Source: Candidatus Sulfopaludibacter sp. SbA3 (GTDB lineage Bacteria; Acidobacteriota; Terriglobia; 20CM-2-55-15). Taken from it: 64,000 nt of DNA. The stretch is from assembly GCA_945865815.1 (NCBI GenBank), contig CAMBFR010000001.1, positions 53,862 through 117,861 of the forward strand. The letters run 5' to 3'. Under the pieces are notes generated by a model. That model was not told the DNA's origin and ran no database searches. It was given only the letters and a program-made list of their open reading frames with translations. Numbering within the stretch: the first letter of the stretch is position 1; every line of letters begins with the position of its first letter. Shown one piece after another: positions 25,578-34,416 of the stretch. The translations under genes were made by a program, and so were the position numbers.

Positions 25578-28500
25578 ATGAACAAGATAGTGCCACTGGT
25601 TCTGGTCATCGCAGCAATTGCCGGACTCAGTCTGGGCGGCGTTCTGCAAACGGGCGGAGGGTATACATATGTATTTCCCCGAATTGAGTCGCCCGGTTTG
25701 CAACTGGTCGTTTCGAACATAAGCACGGCCAGTGCAGTCGTACGAGCGACGTTCATTGAACCGGATGGCACCACCTTGCAGTCCCTGCGATTTACCCTGA
25801 GCGCCGGCACTCAAACCATCGTCGACGACAGGGCGGCGGCCTTGGGAAGCTTTCTGGGAACAGCAATTATTGAAAGCACAACTCCCCTGTCCGTGGCGGC
25901 AACCACCAGCGTAGTGGGCCTTTTGGATACTGCTCTCCCGGCATCCGGAGGATCGGAACTCATCATTCCGTTCGCACGCGCGGGAAGCATCGCCAATACC
26001 GCTGTAAGCGTCTTCAATCCCGGCACGCAAATCGCCAATGTCCTGGTGGGCCTCGGGAAAGCGAACGGAACTCTGGTGAATGGCTTACGGCTGACTTTGG
26101 GGCCAAGAGAGAGCCGGCATTTCCCGGTGAATTCGCTCCCGATCAGCGCGGCCGATCTGGACGCGGCGACGTACGTCATCGTGCGGTCCCTCGGCAGCGT
26201 CCTGCTGCCGTCCCGTCCTGTTTTTGCCGCGGGTGTAGTGACAAACTTTGATACAGGCAACGGTGTCGTCCGTTACGATTCGGGTATTGTTCATGCCGCC
26301 TCGAGCGTCTCCCTGGTGTCAACGTCGGTCGTGCCCTTGTTCTTTGCGGGATTTGGTTACTTCACGCAGGTACAGGTGGTGAACGGTTCCGACCTTCCGC
26401 AGGCAATTACTCTTACCGCTCTGGGCGCCGACGGAACGGCGATACCGGCAGCCGGCAATCCAGCCACGGTTTCCGTACCTGCGCGAGGCTCGTTTTCACG
26501 AGATGTTCTCGCGCTGTTCAACCTGGAGCCTGAGACCGTCGGCTTTGTTTCGGTCAGCGGCGGCGAACGGCTGACCGCGGTTGGCGTGGTCGGTCTGGAA
26601 GGATCTCCAAACCTCGCTGTGATCGACCCGGCCGAGCCCGCAGCTTCCACATTCGCTTTTCAGTTGCGATCGCTTTCGCGGGATTCTTTTTCGACCCTGG
26701 CCTTCCTCAATTCGGGTTCCGTCGAGTCGACAGCCTCGCTGACATTCGTGACAAACCAGGGAGCGACGATTTCCCGGGCTCAGGTCACGGTACCGGCTGG
26801 AAATCAGGTGACCCGAACTTTGGCGGACATCCTGCCGGAGGCGGAGGGCAGCGGTTTTATTTTCGTAACGAGCAGCAGCCCGATTCAGGCCACCGCCCTC
26901 GAAGGTTTGACGGACGGCTCCGTGCTTTCAAGACTACCGGCTTTGTTCGTTTCCACGGGTTTCAATCCGCGGCCCCAAGAGAGGTTCTTAGCGGTCGGCA
27001 CGGCGAAAGTGGCGGGAATTCCCATTCCGGGAGCAACGGTTCGGCTCACCGGTCCGCTACTGGCGACGCGGATCAGCGATTCGGTCGGTGCATTCGTATA
27101 CAAGGATATTCCGACCGGCAACTATACGGTCTCCATTCAGATGCCCGGCGTCACTTTTGCGCCGTCTTCGGTCAGCTTCACCATCACGGACCAGAATCAG
27201 CGGGATATCAATTTCGAGGGAACGATCAACGCACCGGCATTGACGTCAATTACACCGTCAAGCGTCCTTGTGGGTACCGCGGCCGGCCTTCAAGTTACGG
27301 TCAGAGGCGGACCGTTTATTCCAACCAGTGAAATCGTCTTCGATGGCATCACGATTCCGACGGCATTCACGGATGAAAGCACACTTACAGGCGTGGTCAG
27401 CGCTTCGTTCTTCACCCTCGCTCGAGAGGCCTCCGTCCTGGTTCGAAACCGCGTTGGACCCAGTTTCTCGGCCTCCGGTACGCTCCCATTCGTGATCGGG
27501 AGTCCTGCTCCGGTTATTACGCGCCTTGAAGGCGTACCCGCGCAGATCATCGCCGGCTATCCCGGGTTCAATGTGACGGTCGTTGGCACGGGTTTCGCCG
27601 AAGGCGGAACGATTCAATTTAACGGGGTTTCGCGCGCTTACACATTCGACAGTTCCACGCGTGTTCGCGCGTTCATCAGCCCTGAGGACCTGGCTGTGGG
27701 CCGGATCGCCACACTTACGGCAACGAATCCGGCACCCACGATCGGCCCTTCGAATGCAACCAGCGTGACCGTATTTAACCCCGTGGCAGGGCTGATCAGC
27801 ATTACGCCGAGCCTCACGGAAATCAAAATTGAGCCCAATTCGACGGGCCTCCGGCTCACGGTGAACGGATTCCTTTTCAAACCCGGCGCAACCGTCCAGG
27901 TCGGCGGATTCCCTGCTTTGAATTCAACATACGTGAGTGAAACCCAGCTCATCGCGGATATTCCTCCGTCCGCTCTCGAGAATGGCGGCAGCTTCCCGGT
28001 GACTGTCCTCAACCCTCCGCCAAATCTGGGGAGTTCGGAAGTTCAGCCATTGACCGTGCAGAATCTCGTGCCCCAGCTCACGAGTATGGACACCGGACAG
28101 GCTTTGACTTTTACGCCCGGTCTCACCGAGGCAGTGACTGTGCCGGTGAAATATATCGGCGTATTGCACGGGTCGAATTTCGGTAAGCGGTATGCCGTGG
28201 CGATGCAGGAGCCGGCGGGCCCATGGCCTTCGTGCAACCCGCCGGATGGCGCGCCGACAAGACTCTCGCCCCAGGTGATCAGTTCGACGGAGATCGTCGT
28301 GACGATGGAGATCAAGTGCAGAGGTACGTTCAGCATCTATGTCAGCTCACCTCAGGATGAACCTGGCGGCGGCATCTCGCAATCCGTGTCATTCACGGTT
28401 ATCGCCCCGGTCAGTGGTCCTGTACCGGTCCTGTCGTCTTTGGATCCGCCCTCGATACTGGCGCGTACGGCATTCACTCTGACAATCAATGGAACAAACT

Positions 28501-28685
28501 TCCTGGCAGGAGCGCTTGTGAATTTCGGGACGGCAATTCTGACGCCGAATCCGAGCGATATAACGGCGACAAGCATCAGGGTGCAGGTTCCGGCTTTCTA
28601 CGTAGAGAAAGGAATCATACCGGTAACGGTTACCAATCCCGGGACGGGCGGAACTTCAACACGGCTATTGTTCAACGTGAACTGA
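25578..28685 (+). CDS. Large exported IPT/TIG-repeat protein
   Basis: With ATG 25578 (CGGAGA about ten bases upstream) the protein has 1035 residues and begins with a signal peptide (MNKIVPLVLVIAAIAGLSLGG). The N-terminal 450 residues form beta-rich repeats around VSNISTASAVVRATFIEPDGTT and VVNGSDLPQAITLTALGADG. A carboxypeptidase-regulatory-like domain (IPIPGATVRLTGP...PTGNYTVSIQMPG) lies near 475–545. About five IPT/TIG Ig-like domains follow (ITPSSVLVGTAAGLQVTV, GFAEGGTIQFNG, FKPGATVQVGG, NFLAGALVNFG). Proteins of this build are common in Acidobacteriota and are probably cell-surface or secreted adhesins; the exact function is unknown. It is divergent from the RpiB gene and ends just before a palindrome. 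Confidence 0.85.
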   Translation: MNKIVPLVLVIAAIAGLSLGGVLQTGGGYTYVFPRIESPGLQLVVSNISTASAVVRATFIEPDGTTLQSLRFTLSAGTQTIVDDRAAALGSFLGTAIIESTTPLSVAATTSVVGLLDTALPASGGSELIIPFARAGSIANTAVSVFNPGTQIANVLVGLGKANGTLVNGLRLTLGPRESRHFPVNSLPISAADLDAATYVIVRSLGSVLLPSRPVFAAGVVTNFDTGNGVVRYDSGIVHAASSVSLVSTSVVPLFFAGFGYFTQVQVVNGSDLPQAITLTALGADGTAIPAAGNPATVSVPARGSFSRDVLALFNLEPETVGFVSVSGGERLTAVGVVGLEGSPNLAVIDPAEPAASTFAFQLRSLSRDSFSTLAFLNSGSVESTASLTFVTNQGATISRAQVTVPAGNQVTRTLADILPEAEGSGFIFVTSSSPIQATALEGLTDGSVLSRLPALFVSTGFNPRPQERFLAVGTAKVAGIPIPGATVRLTGPLLATRISDSVGAFVYKDIPTGNYTVSIQMPGVTFAPSSVSFTITDQNQRDINFEGTINAPALTSITPSSVLVGTAAGLQVTVRGGPFIPTSEIVFDGITIPTAFTDESTLTGVVSASFFTLAREASVLVRNRVGPSFSASGTLPFVIGSPAPVITRLEGVPAQIIAGYPGFNVTVVGTGFAEGGTIQFNGVSRAYTFDSSTRVRAFISPEDLAVGRIATLTATNPAPTIGPSNATSVTVFNPVAGLISITPSLTEIKIEPNSTGLRLTVNGFLFKPGATVQVGGFPALNSTYVSETQLIADIPPSALENGGSFPVTVLNPPPNLGSSEVQPLTVQNLVPQLTSMDTGQALTFTPGLTEAVTVPVKYIGVLHGSNFGKRYAVAMQEPAGPWPSCNPPDGAPTRLSPQVISSTEIVVTMEIKCRGTFSIYVSSPQDEPGGGISQSVSFTVIAPVSGPVPVLSSLDPPSILARTAFTLTINGTNFLAGALVNFGTAILTPNPSDITATSIRVQVPAFYVEKGIIPVTVTNPGTGGTSTRLLFNVN

Positions 28686-28691
28686 AAAGAC

Positions 28692-28725
28692 CTGAGGGCG
28701 CGGGGCTGCAGCCCCGCGCCCTCAG
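28692..28725. repeat. Palindrome, family A copy 3
   Basis: A perfect 17-base inverted repeat without spacer (arms CTGAGGGCGCGGGGCTG) starts seven bases after the IPT/TIG stop codon. It lies between two convergent genes, so it may terminate both. It shares the GCGCGGGGCT core with the copies at 9564 and 12189. Confidence 0.88.
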
Positions 28726-28744
28726 CGCACCTTCCCCGTTTGTC

Positions 28745-29143
28745 CTAACCCATCGTGGAAACGTTATCCACGCGAATCTTGTAAACGACGCGTACTTCGC
28801 CGGGTTGGCGGAACGGGTACTTGTCCTGATCCAGATACTTCCTGGCGAGCGAATCAATGTGCGCGTCGGCGCCGCTCTCGCTGATATCAATAACGGCGCC
28901 ACGGACGGCGATATAGCGATAGGGATTGTCAGGATCCTGAACGGTAAGCGCAACCTGCGGATTGCGGCGGACATTCCTGTCTTTAACTCGGCCTTTCGCG
29001 CTGTTCACGCGCACGTGAGTTCCATCAAAATCGAACCATACAGGTGTGACCTGTGGCGTGCCGTCTTTCATGAGCGTCGCAAGCTGGCCAAAAGCTTTCT
29101 TTTGGAACAGGTCACGAAAGTTATCGGGAATGGTGTTTGCCAT
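28745..29143 (-). CDS. PPOX-class (pyridoxamine-oxidase fold) flavin/F420-dependent oxidoreductase
   Basis: A 132-residue split-beta-barrel protein. The pattern FGQLATLMKDGTPQVTPVWFDFDG...VNSAKGRVKDRNVRRNPQVALTVQD is typical of PPOX-class F420- or FMN-binding reductases, which reduce quinones, biliverdin or similar substrates. The start ATG 29143 has GGAGGG about eight bases upstream. It stands alone, divergent from the ppx operon, and may share the intergenic region holding the Pho box with it. The cofactor cannot be decided from sequence alone. Confidence 0.85.
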   Translation of the reverse strand: MANTIPDNFRDLFQKKAFGQLATLMKDGTPQVTPVWFDFDGTHVRVNSAKGRVKDRNVRRNPQVALTVQDPDNPYRYIAVRGAVIDISESGADAHIDSLARKYLDQDKYPFRQPGEVRVVYKIRVDNVSTMG

Positions 29144-29187
29144 TTGAAGCCCTCCGTAATGAAAGTATAGGATCTCCTCTGCCCAAC

Positions 29188-29231
29188 TTTAACAGCTCTG
29201 TAACAAAGCGTTCGTTTTCGAACCACATACT
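29188..29231 (+). promoter_or_regulatory. Putative Pho box and promoter of the ppx operon
   Basis: Two near-identical 7-mers, TTTAACA (29188–29194) and TGTAACA (29199–29205), are separated by four bases, giving an 11-base period. A weaker third unit, GTTCGTT, is at 29210–29216. CATACT (29226–29231) lies nine bases further on as a -10 candidate. This is the geometry of PhoB binding sites that replace the -35 box, and a similar layout occurs before pstS and the TonB receptor gene. Confidence 0.65.
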
Positions 29232-29242
29232 TGGAATCTTTT

Positions 29243-30751
29243 ATGGCCACGATCGCAGCAATGGATATAGGTAGCAACGGAATTCGATTAACGCTGGCGG
29301 ACACACGAAATGGGGGATACGAAGTCATTCAATCCTCCCGGGAAGCGGTCCGCCTCGGACACGACGTCTTCAACACCGCTGCCATCTCCGAAGAGTCTAT
29401 CCAACGATCTGTTGAGGCCCTGAAAAAATTCCGAATCCAGATCGATCACTATTCGGCAAAGCATTTCAGGGCGGTTGCCACAAGCGCCGTTCGCGAAGCA
29501 TCAAACCGCGATCGTTTCCTCAAGAGCATCGAGGCCAAGTGCGGCATTAAGGTGCAGGTGATCGGCGGCGAAGAAGAAGCATACCTTGTTTATCTCGCCG
29601 CGAAGGACAAACTGAACTTCAAGAACAAGCGCGTTCTTTTGATCGACATCGGCGGCGGCAGCGTCGAAATTAGCCTGGCCGAAAAAAATCGGATTCTTTT
29701 TACCGAGAGCTATCCCCTGGGCGGGGTGCGTCTCCTGCAGGTCTTGAATTCCAGGGGCCCGAGAAGGCGAAGTTTTGATACCGTGGTTGGAGAACACCTG
29801 AAGAAAGCGCAGGAACGGCTCGAAGAGGAAACCGGAGACAAGAGAATCGACCTGTGCATCGCGACAGGCGGCAGCGTGGAGTCCATCGCCGACCTTCGAA
29901 AGAAAAACCCAAGCCAGAAAGACAACGCGAAGATCAGTGAGGCCGAACTCTCCAGCGTCATCGAATCGCTGCAGGAGATGAGCCTGGAGCAGCGTATTCA
30001 AGATCTCGGATTGCGGCCGGATCGGGCCGACGTCATCGTGCCCGCAGGAATCGTCCTGCAGAAGATCATGCAGGGCGCGGGAATAACGGAAGTTTTCATC
30101 CCCGGTATCAGCCTCAGGGAGGGAGTGCTGGGACAAATCGCGACGGAACTGCATGAAGGCCACGCCCGGGAACACCAGGAGCAGGTCACTTCCTGGGTTT
30201 ATCAATTGGGCCGCAAGTATGCATTCGACGAACGGCATGCGACGGTCGTCGCAAAGCTCGCTCTTGAGATCTTTGATCAGACCCAGGCATTTCACGAATT
30301 GGGACCCGAGCGGCGTTTGCTGCTGGAAGTCTCGGCGCTGCTCCACGACCTGGGTCACTTCGTGAACGTGTCGGGTCATCACAAGCACTCGTACTACCTG
30401 ATCAAAGCGAGCCCGTTGATTGGCCTCAGCGCGGGTGAGGTCGACATCGTCGCGAATGTGACTCGCTATCACCGAAAGTCGCCTCCGTCCAACCGTCATA
30501 CTGCGTTCACCGAACTGTCACAGGGGGATCGGTCGATTGTCCTGACGCTGGCCGCAATCCTGAGACTCGCGGACGCGCTCGACTGTGAGCACTCGGGAAA
30601 GGTAGAGGGCGTGAATTTTGAATTTGGAGAGAAGCAATTCATTATGCGCGTGAAGGCCAAGGGCGACCTGGCGCTGGCCAAATGGGCGCTCGGCAGCAAA
30701 GCCGATCTTTTCAAGGAAGTCTTTAAAGCAGACGTGATTGTCGATGAGTAA
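29243..30751 (+). CDS. Ppx/GppA phosphatase with C-terminal HD domain
   Basis: A 502-residue protein of the exopolyphosphatase / pppGpp phosphatase family. The actin-like ATPase fold starts with AAMDIGSNGIRLTLAD (5–20); the second phosphate motif VLLIDIGGGSVEISLAE lies near 132–148 and SVESIADLRKKN near 215. The C-terminal part (about 310–500) is HD-like, with HDLGHFVNVSGHHKHS near 370–385. It should remove phosphate from polyphosphate or (p)ppGpp. ATG 29243 is preferred over the in-frame TTG 29231. The -10 candidate ends only 11 bases before this ATG. The setting (CHAD protein, pst operon, Pho box) favours a polyphosphate role. Confidence 0.92.
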   Translation: MATIAAMDIGSNGIRLTLADTRNGGYEVIQSSREAVRLGHDVFNTAAISEESIQRSVEALKKFRIQIDHYSAKHFRAVATSAVREASNRDRFLKSIEAKCGIKVQVIGGEEEAYLVYLAAKDKLNFKNKRVLLIDIGGGSVEISLAEKNRILFTESYPLGGVRLLQVLNSRGPRRRSFDTVVGEHLKKAQERLEEETGDKRIDLCIATGGSVESIADLRKKNPSQKDNAKISEAELSSVIESLQEMSLEQRIQDLGLRPDRADVIVPAGIVLQKIMQGAGITEVFIPGISLREGVLGQIATELHEGHAREHQEQVTSWVYQLGRKYAFDERHATVVAKLALEIFDQTQAFHELGPERRLLLEVSALLHDLGHFVNVSGHHKHSYYLIKASPLIGLSAGEVDIVANVTRYHRKSPPSNRHTAFTELSQGDRSIVLTLAAILRLADALDCEHSGKVEGVNFEFGEKQFIMRVKAKGDLALAKWALGSKADLFKEVFKADVIVDE

Positions 30752-30774
30752 CGATGAGTAACAGGGACAGGAAC

Positions 30775-31470
30775 ATGGGAACAGATTACGACCTTCCCGG
30801 CAAGCTGATCGCGGTCGAAGGGCTCGACGGTTCGGGAAAATCCACACAGATCTACCTGCTGAAGCGGTGGCTTGAACTGGAAGGCTACAAGATATTCTTC
30901 ACCGAATGGAATTCATCGACAGTCGTCAAGGAGGCCACAAAGAAGGGCAAGAAGCGGCAGTTGCTGACGCCTACGACTTTCTCGTTGATCCATTGCACTG
31001 ATTTTGCCGACCGGTACGAGCGAAAGATTCTTCCGTTGCTGACGGCGGGATATATCGTCCTGGCTGACCGCTACATCTATACCGCTTTCGCGCGAGATGC
31101 GGTGCGTGGCTGCGACCGCGCCTGGATTCGAAAGCTGTACAGTTACGCGCGTCTTCCGGATGTTACGTTCTTTTTCGACGTTCCCCTCAAGACCGCCCTG
31201 TCGCGTATCCTTGATGGCCGTACCAGTCTGAAGTATCACGAAGCCGGCATGGACATGGGTTTATCAGCCGACCCGTACGAAAGTTTTCGTCTGTTTCAAG
31301 GAAAGATCGACAAGGAATATCGACGAATGGTCTCCGAATTCAAATTCATCAAAATCGACGCGAGCGCGCCACCCGACGTTCAACAGGCTAAGGTGCGCGA
31401 AATCATTGAATCCAAAATAGACCTGCCCCGTTACAGATGGCACGAATCCCGCTATCCGGACCGCAGTTAG
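30775..31470 (+). CDS. Thymidylate kinase-like protein 1
   Basis: A P-loop nucleoside-monophosphate-kinase fold protein (231 residues from ATG 30775, or 238 from ATG 30754). The Walker A loop is intact in VEGLDGSGKSTQIYLLKRWLE. The DRY motif (VLADRYIYTAFARDA) and a lid-like region (LDGRTSLKYHEAGMDMG) match dTMP kinases. AGGGA lies eight bases before ATG 30775. It is not a typical housekeeping Tmk: it forms a tandem pair with the next gene, one base apart, between Ppx/GppA and SixA. A kinase acting on nucleotides or coupled to polyphosphate is possible; the substrate is unknown. Confidence 0.8.
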   Translation: MGTDYDLPGKLIAVEGLDGSGKSTQIYLLKRWLELEGYKIFFTEWNSSTVVKEATKKGKKRQLLTPTTFSLIHCTDFADRYERKILPLLTAGYIVLADRYIYTAFARDAVRGCDRAWIRKLYSYARLPDVTFFFDVPLKTALSRILDGRTSLKYHEAGMDMGLSADPYESFRLFQGKIDKEYRRMVSEFKFIKIDASAPPDVQQAKVREIIESKIDLPRYRWHESRYPDRS

Positions 31471-31471
31471 T

Positions 31472-32209
31472 ATGAATACAAAACGTTTTTACGGAAAAGG
31501 ATTGCCCGGCGTAGACCTGGACTCATTGAAGGGTCAGCTCATCGTGGTGGAGGGAGCGGACGGCTCCGGCCGCTCCACGCAGATCGGATTGCTTCGCGAC
31601 TGGCTCGAACATCGCGGTTACCCGACAGCGAACGTGGGCCTCAAGCGTTCCATGCTGGTGAGCGACGAGCTGGAGCAGGCAATGCAGGGCAATATTCTCG
31701 GAAACAGAACGCTGGCCCTCTTCTATGCGACCGACTTTGCCGACCAGCTCGAGAACCGCATCATACCTGCCTTGCGCGCCGGCTTTATCGTGCTCGCGGA
31801 CCGCTACATCTACACGTTGATGGCTCGCGCCATCGTGCGGGGAGCTGAGCCGGCGTGGATCCGCGAGGTTTACAGCATTGCCATCGTCCCGAATGCGGTT
31901 TTCTACATACACGTCAGCCCGGCGACACTTGTGGAGCGGAACCTTCGGCGGGACGCGGCCCTCGACTACTGGGAATCCGGGATGGATATCTATCGGTCCA
32001 CCAACATGTATCACAGTTTCATCATGTACCAGCGCCAGATACAGAAGGAATTCAAGTCCATGCAGACCGTCTATGGATTTGACACGATCGACGGGAACCG
32101 GACGCCGCGTTCCGTTCAACGCGAGCTGCAGGCCAAAATTGAAGTTATTTTGAACGGCAAACCGGGCGCCGTGCCCAAAGATGAGCGGATGCGAATGCAA
32201 GCCCAATAG
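31472..32209 (+). CDS. Thymidylate kinase-like protein 2 with altered Walker A
   Basis: A 245-residue paralogue of the preceding protein. The phosphate-binding loop reads VEGADGSGRSTQIGLLRDWLE, so the invariant P-loop lysine is Arg34. The DRY segment (IVLADRYIYTLMARAIVRG) and helix-rich core (DYWESGMDIYRSTNMYHSF) are kept. The start lies one base after the stop of the first paralogue, so the two are probably made in equal amounts and may form a heterodimer in which this subunit is regulatory. I recall similar GRSTQI variants in other bacteria, so the change seems to be a family trait and not a random mutation; that needs a search. Confidence 0.8.
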   Translation: MNTKRFYGKGLPGVDLDSLKGQLIVVEGADGSGRSTQIGLLRDWLEHRGYPTANVGLKRSMLVSDELEQAMQGNILGNRTLALFYATDFADQLENRIIPALRAGFIVLADRYIYTLMARAIVRGAEPAWIREVYSIAIVPNAVFYIHVSPATLVERNLRRDAALDYWESGMDIYRSTNMYHSFIMYQRQIQKEFKSMQTVYGFDTIDGNRTPRSVQRELQAKIEVILNGKPGAVPKDERMRMQAQ

Positions 32210-32243
32210 GGCGCAGCCATAAGAAGATGGAGGCGATGGCAAA

Positions 32244-32573
32244 GTGACAACAGCGAGGACTTCGAGAGCAAACAAGCGCAACGTGATTCTGAAAAAGGAT
32301 GTCATGTCGCAACTGGAACACCTTCGGCACGAAGCCAGCGAGATCAGCCGTCTCTATGTCGCCAACTTGCAGCGCGACATGGTGCAGTTAATCGATACGC
32401 TGAAGCATGCGAGAGGCCGGAGGGCGCCGGCTGTATTGGCCCAGTTGAAGGAAACGATCGAGCGCCTGAATCTCAAACCCGAAAAAGGCCGGCGCAAGGA
32501 CCTGCGGAAGATCGAGCAAACGATTCGGAAAATGATGAAGGTCGTCGCCACTCCTCCAAAGACCGATGCCTGA
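32244..32573 (+). CDS. Small helical protein in the polyphosphate operon
   Basis: A 109-residue basic protein starting at GTG 32244, with GGAGG about ten bases upstream. It appears almost wholly alpha-helical: MSQLEHLRHEASEISRLYVANLQRDMVQLIDTL and LKETIERLNL suggest a coiled coil, and the C-terminus is rich in Lys and Arg (KKVEK-like stretches around 76–95). I do not recognise the family. It lies between the Tmk-like pair and sixA and overlaps sixA by eight bases, so it belongs to the operon. It could be an adaptor or a polyanion-binding protein. Confidence 0.7.
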   Translation: MTTARTSRANKRNVILKKDVMSQLEHLRHEASEISRLYVANLQRDMVQLIDTLKHARGRRAPAVLAQLKETIERLNLKPEKGRRKDLRKIEQTIRKMMKVVATPPKTDA

Positions 32574-33078
32574 GGGGCGGGGCGCACTGGAACTCTACTT
32601 TCTTCGCCACGGCATCGCCGTCGAAAGAGGCACGCCAGGCTACGAAAACGACGCTGATCGTCCCCTGACTGCTGAGGGAGAGTCCAGGACGCGGGACATC
32701 GCCAGGGGCATACGCGCGACGAAAGCGTCATTCGGCAGGATCCTGTCGAGCCCCTATTTGCGGGCTCGACAAACGGCCGAGATCGTTGCTGCCGAGACGG
32801 GAATCAAGATCGAGTTCACTCGGTCTCTGACGCCCGAGGGAAGTCCCGAACGCCTGATCCAGGAAATTGCATCCGAAGCGGATCGCGGCGTCCTTCTTGT
32901 CGGCCATGAACCGTACCTCACAGACCTGATCTCGGTTTTGATCGCCGGCAATCCCGGTACGCTTATTGAATTGAAGAAGGGCGGGCTTGGCAAAGTCACG
33001 GCGGAATCCCTGTCTTACGGCAAGTGCGCCACGCTGAATTGGCTGCTTGCCCCAAAACTGCTACGCAATATTCGCTGA
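32566..33078 (+). CDS. sixA: SixA-type phosphohistidine phosphatase
   Basis: A 170-residue histidine phosphatase. The catalytic RHG is at 14–16 (YFLRHGIAVERG), with a second conserved Arg in SSPYLRARQTAEI near 61–72 and the second catalytic His in LLVGHEPYLTDLIS near 112–125. SixA removes phosphate from phosphohistidine, for example on HPt or phosphotransferase proteins. It is the last gene of the ppx operon and overlaps the helical-protein gene by eight bases. Its 3' end overlaps the convergent phoR gene by 18 bases. Confidence 0.92.
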   Translation: MPEGRGALELYFLRHGIAVERGTPGYENDADRPLTAEGESRTRDIARGIRATKASFGRILSSPYLRARQTAEIVAAETGIKIEFTRSLTPEGSPERLIQEIASEADRGVLLVGHEPYLTDLISVLIAGNPGTLIELKKGGLGKVTAESLSYGKCATLNWLLAPKLLRNIR

Positions 33079-34416
33079 TTTCCGCAAAGGCAGGTAAATC
33101 GCAAAGGTCGAACCCGTTCCCAGGCGGCTTTCAACGTGAATCGAGCCGCCCTGGCTCTCAATGGCGTGCTTCACAATCGAAAGGCCAAGGCCCGTGCCAC
33201 CCGAACTTCGAGAGCGCGCCTTGTCGACCCGGTAGAACCTTTCAAATATCCGGTGTAATTGTTCCGCAGGGATTCCATGACCGGTGTCCGTAACCGCGAT
33301 GCGGAATCCTGCGTTCTCAACCGCTCCGGTTATCCGGATCTGGCCACCAGGCTTGTTGTAATGGATCGCGTTATCGAGCAGATTCGATAACGCAGTTTCC
33401 ACGCGGCCACGATCGGCCTGGATTTCGTCTGGCGGACAATCGACGGAAATCTGGATGCGGCGGGTACGAAGGGCCGCCTCGCGTTCGGCGACTTGCTCAT
33501 CGACGAGGGTCCTGACATCAAACATCTCCGTTGATGCGGGAGGCTCCGATTCCAGGCGGGCCAGCGTCAACAGGTCGCTGACGAGGGCCTCAAGGTGACC
33601 TGCATTGCGCTCGATTATCCTCAGGAAGTCCGCCTGAACCTTTGGATCCTCGCCTGCGCCACTCAGGAGCGTCTCCGCGTATCCCCTGATCGAAGTCAGC
33701 GGCGTTTTGAATTCGTGCGAGACGTTCGCGACAAAGTCGCGCCGCATTTCCTCGATTCGCCTTATATCCGTGAGATCGTGGAAGACGACCACCACCGAGT
33801 CGACGACGCCGGAAACGTCGGATACAGGCGCCAGGTTTGCCTCCAGGACGCGGCCGTTCGAGGCGAAAACCTCGACGACTTCGGATGGGCCGCCGGCCAG
33901 AACGCTGCGCACTCCGTTTTCGAGCGCCGGCTGGCGGAAGACGTCGAGAAGAGTCATACCCGTCAGGTCCCGCTCCGGGCCCAGCATCCCGCGAATAGAA
34001 GGATTCGCCAGGAAGATGCGGCCTCTGTGATCCAGCACCAGCATGCCCTCGCGCATGGCTCCGACGATCAGTTCCAGACGGTGCTTTCCCTCGGACAGCT
34101 CGCGAATCTTCACGCTCAGGCTTTCAGCCATTGCGTTCAGCGACGTTCCGACCGCAGCAACGGATTCGTCTCCTGTGATCGGAAGCCGCTGGCCCAGGTC
34201 ACCGGCCGCCAGCTTCCTGGACGCCGCTGAGAGTTGCCTGAGCGGGTTCGCAATCAGGGCCCACGCGGCGTAGCCCGACAAGAGTATCAAGGCGCCTGCG
34301 ATAGCCACGGCGAGGATCATCTGCCCGCGGGATTCACCGACGAAAAGGATTACGGAAGCCACGCTGACGATCATGAGGTTCCAGGTAACGAGTTTGGAGT
34401 GCAGACGGAACGTCAT
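33061..34416 (-). CDS. phoR: PhoR-type membrane sensor histidine kinase
   Basis: A 451-residue sensor kinase that responds to phosphate supply and phosphorylates PhoB. Two membrane helices (about 10–27 and 33–55) have almost no periplasmic loop between them, as in E. coli PhoR. A HAMP-like segment follows to about 110, then a PAS domain (115–215), the HisKA dimerisation domain with phospho-acceptor His234 in ANVSHEFKTPLTSIRGYAE, and the ATPase domain (NLLDNAIHYN, DTGHGIP, GTGLGLSIVK). The start overlaps the phoB stop (ATGA). It is the last gene of the pst-pho operon, fitting sensing through PstSCAB and PhoU. Confidence 0.95.
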   Translation of the reverse strand: MTFRLHSKLVTWNLMIVSVASVILFVGESRGQMILAVAIAGALILLSGYAAWALIANPLRQLSAASRKLAAGDLGQRLPITGDESVAAVGTSLNAMAESLSVKIRELSEGKHRLELIVGAMREGMLVLDHRGRIFLANPSIRGMLGPERDLTGMTLLDVFRQPALENGVRSVLAGGPSEVVEVFASNGRVLEANLAPVSDVSGVVDSVVVVFHDLTDIRRIEEMRRDFVANVSHEFKTPLTSIRGYAETLLSGAGEDPKVQADFLRIIERNAGHLEALVSDLLTLARLESEPPASTEMFDVRTLVDEQVAEREAALRTRRIQISVDCPPDEIQADRGRVETALSNLLDNAIHYNKPGGQIRITGAVENAGFRIAVTDTGHGIPAEQLHRIFERFYRVDKARSRSSGGTGLGLSIVKHAIESQGGSIHVESRLGTGSTFAIYLPLRKSANIA

